Shown: positions 59,918 to 64,000 of the stretch, in pieces
How positions within the stretch are numbered: the stretch's first letter is position 1
How the letters are laid out: each line of letters starts with the position of its first letter
Source of the DNA: Flavobacteriales bacterium UBA1986
GTDB taxonomy: Bacteria; Bacteroidota; Bacteroidia; Flavobacteriales_G; Salibacteraceae
Length of the DNA stretch: 64,000 bases
Reading direction: 5' to 3'
NCBI GenBank assembly: GCA_002336245.1
Contig: DDDG01000025.1
Coordinates: forward strand, 1-64,000
Notes under the pieces: model-generated
Databases searched by the model: none
Seen by the model: only the letters and a program-made list of their open reading frames with translations
Told to the model about the DNA's origin: nothing
Program-made: the position numbers and the translations under genes

Positions 59918-60984
59918 ACAACCTTATAAAGCCACTTGAATTTGTCCTCAATCTTAGCTCGTTTGAGTTGGTTTAAATGGTTTTGTAAGCGATTGCTCAC
60001 CTCTCTTCCTGCAGGATCACTCAGTGTGTAATCGATGTCGTGACAAGAGATAGATTTGATTTGAGCGATCGTAGCTGCTGTTCCTACGCCAAAAGCCTCA
60101 GAGAGGGTGCCCAATTCAATGGCTCGAATCACCTCCGCAACTTCTACAGGTCGCTCTTCTACGTCAATGTCCCAGTCTTTGGTAAGCTTCAGAACACTGT
60201 CGCGCGTTACGCCTGGAAGAATCGATCCACTAAGAGAAGGGGTGATGAGTTTGCCGTCGATGACGAACATGATGTTCATCGTTCCTGCCTCTTCAATATG
60301 ACGGTGGTGCTTGGCATCCGTCCAAATCAATTGATCGTAACCTTGTTCGCGGGCAAGCTTGGCCGGGTATAGGGAGCCGGCATAGTTTCCAGCAGCTTTT
60401 GCTGCACCTGTGCCGCCAACAGCTGCGCGCACATATTCTGTCTCAACCTTCACATTCAAAGGCTTATTGTAATAGGCGCCTGATGGAGAGGTGATGATCA
60501 TGAACCGATAGGTTTCAGAAGGTTTTACCCCTATGAAATTATCCGTGGCAAACATGAATGGCCGAATGTACATTGAACTGTCATCGTCTTTTGGAATCCA
60601 GTCCTTATCTAACTCAATCAATTTCTTAACCCCGCTCATGAAAACTTCTTCAGGAATCTGAGCCATGCACATGCGTTCAGCAGATTTGTTGAATCGCTTG
60701 TGATTCATCTCTGGGCGAAAGAGGTAGATTTCACCTTCATCATTTTGATAGGCTTTCATGCCTTCGAAAATGCTTTGACCGTAATGTATGGAAGAAGTTG
60801 CTGGGCTTAAGGGAATGTCGCCGTAAGGCAAGACCTGAAGGTTTGTCCAAGCGCCGTCTATGTAGTCGGCCATGAACATATGGTCCGAAAAGAGCCTCCC
60901 AAATTGAAGGTTGTCCCAGTCAACTTGACTGAGTCTTGAATTTTTTACCTTCCTAATGCGGATGCTCAATTGATCAACGGCCAT
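59914..60984 (-). CDS. ilvE: Branched-chain amino acid aminotransferase
   Basis: A PLP-dependent transaminase that catalyses the last step of Leu, Ile and Val synthesis and the first of their breakdown. The start at 60984 (MAVDQLSIRIRKVKNSRL) is chosen because a promoter-like element lies between it and the longer start at 61020. Marks are GQSIFEGMKAY near 82, the PLP lysine in AGNYAGSLYPAKLAREQGY near 200, EEAGTMNIMFV near 230 and SLSGSILPGVTRDSVL near 251. FGVGTAATIAQI lies near 303. Length 356 fits the large (eukaryote-like) IlvE group. Confidence 0.94.
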   Translation of the reverse strand: MAVDQLSIRIRKVKNSRLSQVDWDNLQFGRLFSDHMFMADYIDGAWTNLQVLPYGDIPLSPATSSIHYGQSIFEGMKAYQNDEGEIYLFRPEMNHKRFNKSAERMCMAQIPEEVFMSGVKKLIELDKDWIPKDDDSSMYIRPFMFATDNFIGVKPSETYRFMIITSPSGAYYNKPLNVKVETEYVRAAVGGTGAAKAAGNYAGSLYPAKLAREQGYDQLIWTDAKHHRHIEEAGTMNIMFVIDGKLITPSLSGSILPGVTRDSVLKLTKDWDIDVEERPVEVAEVIRAIELGTLSEAFGVGTAATIAQIKSISCHDIDYTLSDPAGREVSNRLQNHLNQLKRAKIEDKFKWLYKVV

Positions 60985-61001
60985 ACCTTCATTGTTTATT
61001 G

Positions 61002-61009
61002 CAAATATA
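61002..61009 (-). promoter_or_regulatory. -7 promoter element of ilvE (TATATTTG)
   Basis: TATATTTG on the minus strand matches TAnnTTTG, 17 nt upstream of the ATG at 60984. Confidence 0.5.
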
Positions 61010-61065
61010 AGGATTTGCAAGCTGGATTATGGGGTAGAACCCCTTTCTGTGGAATGTGTTTGGAA

Positions 61066-61827
61066 TCAGATTTTTACAAGTGAACTGCCTAGAATCCATC
61101 CTTTATTTCCATCTGCTATGGCAACGTAAAACCAAGAAGCCTCTGTTCTTAAAACTTGAACTTTAGTGCCATCATGCAGCACGAAGAGCTCACTCGAGTT
61201 TTCTGCCGGTTCACTTCGAAGAGTAACAGAAGAGTCAAAAACGATTGCATGTTCATTTCTGTAACGCTCAGTGTATTGACTGTTAGCTGCTATGACGCAG
61301 AAAACAAAAAGGAAGATTCCAAGTATACCTCCAAAAAAATACGACTGCTTTGAACTTGGCTCTTGTGAGGTCTTGAAAAGGAAAATGGAAAGAGCCACCA
61401 TAGCACTAAAGGCAATGCACAGAAGTGCCCAATAATCAAGATCAAAGGAGCGATGGATGGCTTTCCACCAGTTGCTCATGAAAAAGCCAGGGAGAGGCTC
61501 GATTTTATCGACGATTTGGTTGTTGGCCATACTGAGGTTGAACTGGATGTCGGGGTTCGACGGATCTCTTTTCAGTGCGCGCTCATAGTTCAGAATGGCT
61601 TCAGGGAAAGCTCCTTGTTTGAAGTAGCTGTTTCCTAGGTTGAAGAGGAGTGGTGCGGATTCGTAGCCGGCTCCTTGGATTTGTTGGTAAATGGAAGTGG
61701 CGCTGTCGTAGTTGCCATTTTTGTAATGAACATTTCCAGCCTCGAAAAGATCGCTATAATGCTGCTCAGCTTCAGCAAAGCAGAAGCAGGGTAGTGTGAG
61801 CAAGAGAAAGCCTAGAATTTGTTTCAT
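61066..61827 (-). CDS. batE: BatE: TPR and SH3-like domain protein
   Basis: A 253-residue protein: a signal peptide ending at CFAEA and two to three TPRs at about 25-110 (NVHYKNGNYDSATSIYQQIQ, NSYFKQGAFPEAILNYERALKRDP). Two membrane helices lie at about 133-155 and 165-183. A C-terminal bacterial SH3 domain has TLRSEPAENSSELFVLHDGTKVQVL and GWILGSSLVKI. This is the layout of BatE of the Bat (aerotolerance) operon. Start and batD stop overlap by 4 bp. The Bat proteins are membrane-bound VWA/TPR proteins with a still uncertain molecular role. Confidence 0.88.
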   Translation of the reverse strand: MKQILGFLLLTLPCFCFAEAEQHYSDLFEAGNVHYKNGNYDSATSIYQQIQGAGYESAPLLFNLGNSYFKQGAFPEAILNYERALKRDPSNPDIQFNLSMANNQIVDKIEPLPGFFMSNWWKAIHRSFDLDYWALLCIAFSAMVALSIFLFKTSQEPSSKQSYFFGGILGIFLFVFCVIAANSQYTERYRNEHAIVFDSSVTLRSEPAENSSELFVLHDGTKVQVLRTEASWFYVAIADGNKGWILGSSLVKI

Positions 61828-63653
61828 GCGATGGAGCTTTCAAGGTTTTCTAAATTTTTCATCGCTCGCTGAAGTAAACGCTCGGCGTCCTGGTCGGAGC
61901 TTGGCGCAAAACGAGCCATCTCACAAGCCTCGATGAGTTCTCGCCATTCGATAATATCTGGCTCTGATGCGCCAGATGTCCGCAGTGCTTCTGTTACACT
62001 CTGTTGGCTTAAATCAGAACGTTGTATGCCAAGTTTGTCGGAGGTGTAGCCGAAGAGGGCAGAGGAGAGCTCTTGGTAGAATTCCACTTGCTTCGATTCT
62101 TTTTGTAGCTGACTTGCTTTCTGGAGGTGTTTTTTTGCAATTCCTCCAGCGCGCCTTCTTTTAAGCAAGCCTTGATTGCTGTTTCTTTCGTTCATACGTC
62201 CTTGCATGAACAACACGATGAACAGGAGTAAAAACGGACTTCCTAAAGCGAGGTAGAAGGCTTTTGAGCCAAAGAGCGTATCGTCTTTCTCCACCAAGTT
62301 TGCATCTCCAGTGTTGATGTATCGAATGTCTTTTCCAACGAACTTCACTGCTTCTTTCCTGGTCGAGAAATTCACAGCAGAAGGGCCTTCTGAATTTCCT
62401 GCCTCGCCAACTTGAATGCTCATTTTCTTTCCCGGAACCACAACGTACTTGCCTTGCTTTGGATTGAAGAATGAGAAGTCTTCACTAATGAGCTCAAATC
62501 TTCCAGAATGACGAGGGATGAGAAGGTATTCAAAACTCTTCTTGCCTTGCATTCCACTTGCAGAGACGGTTTTGTTCGTATTGACCTTTGGGTCGTACAC
62601 TTCAAAATCTACTGGGAATTTAAAGTTGGGTTCAGGAAGCAATGCGATGTTGCCGGTTCCTCTGGCAACAACCTTTAGATTAATGGCCTCATTTTCCCCT
62701 ACCGAGTCTTTGTCTAGATTAGTGCTGTATGAATAACTTCCTACAGCTCCTGAGAAGTTTTTAGGCTTACCATTTTCGGGAAGCGGTTTTACATTTATAC
62801 TGATTGGCTTGCTTTCGATGTCGTATTGAAGGTCTTGAAAACCGCCAAAAAATTGATCAAAAACACTTCGTCTTCGGCTCTGGGTGCGAACACGCAGCAC
62901 TGTTTTAAGCTTTAGTGCATCAATCTGAAGCTTTCCCGATCGCTGAGGAAACAGAACAATCTGCTTTACAACGGCGACGCGGTATATGTTGCCATTCACG
63001 TTTTCTTCCGGCAATTGATTGTTCTTTATTTCAATTTCTTCTGAAGCAAAGCCTTTGAAGTCGGGCAGTTTATCGGCTTGAAGATCGATCACGTCAACAC
63101 GGTAAAAAAGCTTGTAGGTGGCCACAATCTGTTCACCAATATATGGGGAGGCCTTGTTCGTTACCACCCTCAGGAACACATTGTCTTTGATTTGTTCCTG
63201 TATGCCAGAATTGGAATTGTTCTGTTTGGTTCCTTGTGGTTGAGTTGCTTGGGTTTTGCTTTGGGAGTTGGCCGCAACTGCATTTACCGTTATTGGGTTC
63301 GAGTTGAATGCTTTGCCTCCTGTATTCACCTGCGCTTCACCAATGGTAAGAGTGCCCACCTTTCGGGGACTTAGAACATATGAAAAGGAGATGCTGCTCG
63401 ACATCACTCCATTCACCCATTGCATACTTGAAGATTGGTTCGGTCCCGAGTAAAGTCTAAAATCTGAAAGGTCGGGAGCTTGGAAGTTTGAAGCTTGAGC
63501 GTTGATTTTGAAGGTGAGTTTGAATTGCTCATCCACGGTAACGGTGTTCTTACTTACACTGGCAGTAAACTTTGTTCCTTGCGCCTCAACGCTAAAGTTG
63601 ATTGCGCCGCCAAAAAACAGCAATAAAGTAAATATGTAAAATCTATAATTCAC
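61824..63653 (-). CDS. batD: BatD: large periplasmic protein with one membrane anchor
   Basis: A 609-residue protein with a signal peptide ending near FSVEAQ. Several Ig-like beta domains follow (FTASVSKNTVTVDEQFKLTFKINA and SFSYVLSPRKVGTLTIGEAQV). A membrane helix near 465-485 (AFYLALGSPFLLLFIVLFMQG) and a cytoplasmic helical tail with ERNSNQGLLKRRRAGGIAKKHL complete the layout. The oxygen-tolerance family BatD (PF13584) has this architecture. It overlaps batE by 4 bp and lies 16 bp after batC. Confidence 0.9.
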   Translation of the reverse strand: MNYRFYIFTLLLFFGGAINFSVEAQGTKFTASVSKNTVTVDEQFKLTFKINAQASNFQAPDLSDFRLYSGPNQSSSMQWVNGVMSSSISFSYVLSPRKVGTLTIGEAQVNTGGKAFNSNPITVNAVAANSQSKTQATQPQGTKQNNSNSGIQEQIKDNVFLRVVTNKASPYIGEQIVATYKLFYRVDVIDLQADKLPDFKGFASEEIEIKNNQLPEENVNGNIYRVAVVKQIVLFPQRSGKLQIDALKLKTVLRVRTQSRRRSVFDQFFGGFQDLQYDIESKPISINVKPLPENGKPKNFSGAVGSYSYSTNLDKDSVGENEAINLKVVARGTGNIALLPEPNFKFPVDFEVYDPKVNTNKTVSASGMQGKKSFEYLLIPRHSGRFELISEDFSFFNPKQGKYVVVPGKKMSIQVGEAGNSEGPSAVNFSTRKEAVKFVGKDIRYINTGDANLVEKDDTLFGSKAFYLALGSPFLLLFIVLFMQGRMNERNSNQGLLKRRRAGGIAKKHLQKASQLQKESKQVEFYQELSSALFGYTSDKLGIQRSDLSQQSVTEALRTSGASEPDIIEWRELIEACEMARFAPSSDQDAERLLQRAMKNLENLESSIA

Positions 63654-63669
63654 TTATAATGAGCGTATT

Positions 63670-64000
63670 TCACCAATCCTTTTCAATTATAACATCAACC
63701 TTTTGAAATTTGTTCTTTTTCAATTTATCTTGGGTTTGCTCTTCTTCATTTTTCATGGCATCGAGCAAGCGTTGAGCGTCTTCTTTTGAGATCTCATCTT
63801 TGGGTTCAGGCATTGGTTGTTCGGATTGATCCTCTTGGTTTTGATCTTTATTTTCCTGATTCTTTTCTTGATTCTCATCCTTGTTTTTCTGGTCTTCCTT
63901 CTCCTCGTTTTCTTGGTCTTTATTCTCTTCCTTGTCGTCCTTTTTTTCTTGGTCCTTATTCTTATCCTTTTGCTGCTCTTGATTTTGTTCTTGTTGCTCC
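63670..64000 (-). CDS. batC: BatC-like TPR protein, C-terminal part (partial, runs off window)
   Basis: Only the C-terminal 109 codons lie in the window, read from 64000 to the TGA at 63670-63672. The first ~65 are an extreme low-complexity stretch of Gln, Glu, Lys, Asp and Asn, followed by EPKDEISKEDAQRLLDAMKNEEEQ, a helix pair typical of the BatC/aerotolerance TPR protein end, and KKNKFQKVDVIIEKDW. Position just before batD, in the same direction, supports batC. The TPRs and signal peptide would lie beyond 64000. Confidence 0.75.
   Translation of the reverse strand, partial: EQQEQNQEQQKDKNKDQEKKDDKEENKDQENEEKEDQKNKDENQEKNQENKDQNQEDQSEQPMPEPKDEISKEDAQRLLDAMKNEEEQTQDKLKKNKFQKVDVIIEKDW

Noticed and set aside
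1..64000. tRNA, rRNA, tmRNA, prophage or transposase genes
   Set aside because: I looked in all gaps and saw no cloverleaf-like or rRNA-like sequence and no integrase, transposase or phage protein. A covariance-model search would be decisive for small RNAs.

Overview
The window is about 64 kb of a Bacteroidota chromosome, most likely a marine-type member of the Flavobacteriales. No rRNA gene is present, so genus and family stay open. The assignment rests on several things. The gene set is typical of the group: TamL, BatA/C/D/E proteins, S46 peptidase, DUF4294, head-GIN lipoprotein, YccA-like BI-1 protein and the surE/lpxB order. Promoters follow the Bacteroidota pattern, a TAnnTTTG -7 element with TTG or TTTG about 18-20 bp upstream. 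There are many lipoproteins and few recognisable Shine-Dalgarno sites. Base composition looks like the low-to-mid 40s %GC.

Layout. 1-2036: two adjacent secreted-protein genes on the minus strand, both disrupted. 2117-4977: biotin carboxylase, a BI-1 membrane protein and DUF4294. 4993-9274: 3-hydroxyacyl-CoA dehydrogenase, then a sugar-phosphate transferase / lipoprotein / Gfo-Idh oxidoreductase operon. 9410-17837: pcm, an outer-membrane barrel, a dihydroorotase homologue lacking metal ligands joined to a BatA-type protein, a mechanosensitive channel and TamL. 17906-23576: rRNA methyltransferase, surE, a small membrane protein, lpxB, SpoIID-like protein and a short ComEC. 23629-27760: three tandem copies of a two-gene cassette, a ~290-residue lipoprotein followed by a ~160-residue secreted protein; this is the best candidate for an undescribed system. 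27912-32636: a Na+/H+ antiporter, a repeat-bearing intergenic region and a large ABCG-type transporter. 33144-37129: a complete Mn/Zn uptake operon led by its own DtxR/MntR-type regulator behind a palindromic operator, with smpB as the last gene. 37173-50989: potassium channel, MarR/YceI pair, M28 peptidase, propeller lipoprotein, gamma-glutamyltransferase, GH30 glycosidase, NADH dehydrogenase, S46 peptidase and bestrophin. 51075-59235: formate-THF ligase, aroQ, a metallo-hydrolase, a GIN lipoprotein and three more disrupted genes. 59327-64000: a gamma-carbonic-anhydrase-like protein, ilvE and the batC-batD-batE end of a Bat operon.

A recurring theme is gene disruption. Five genes carry a stop codon or frameshift whose repair restores a coherent protein: a Lys-type codon turned to TAA plus an A8 tract; a TGA inside the first TPR; a lost T in a DoxX gene; a perfect 7-bp tandem duplication in a surface-repeat gene; and a lost A in a TPR-membrane gene. 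All five encode envelope or secreted proteins, while the housekeeping genes are intact. That argues for real decay or phase variation, although sequencing error cannot be excluded from the sequence alone.
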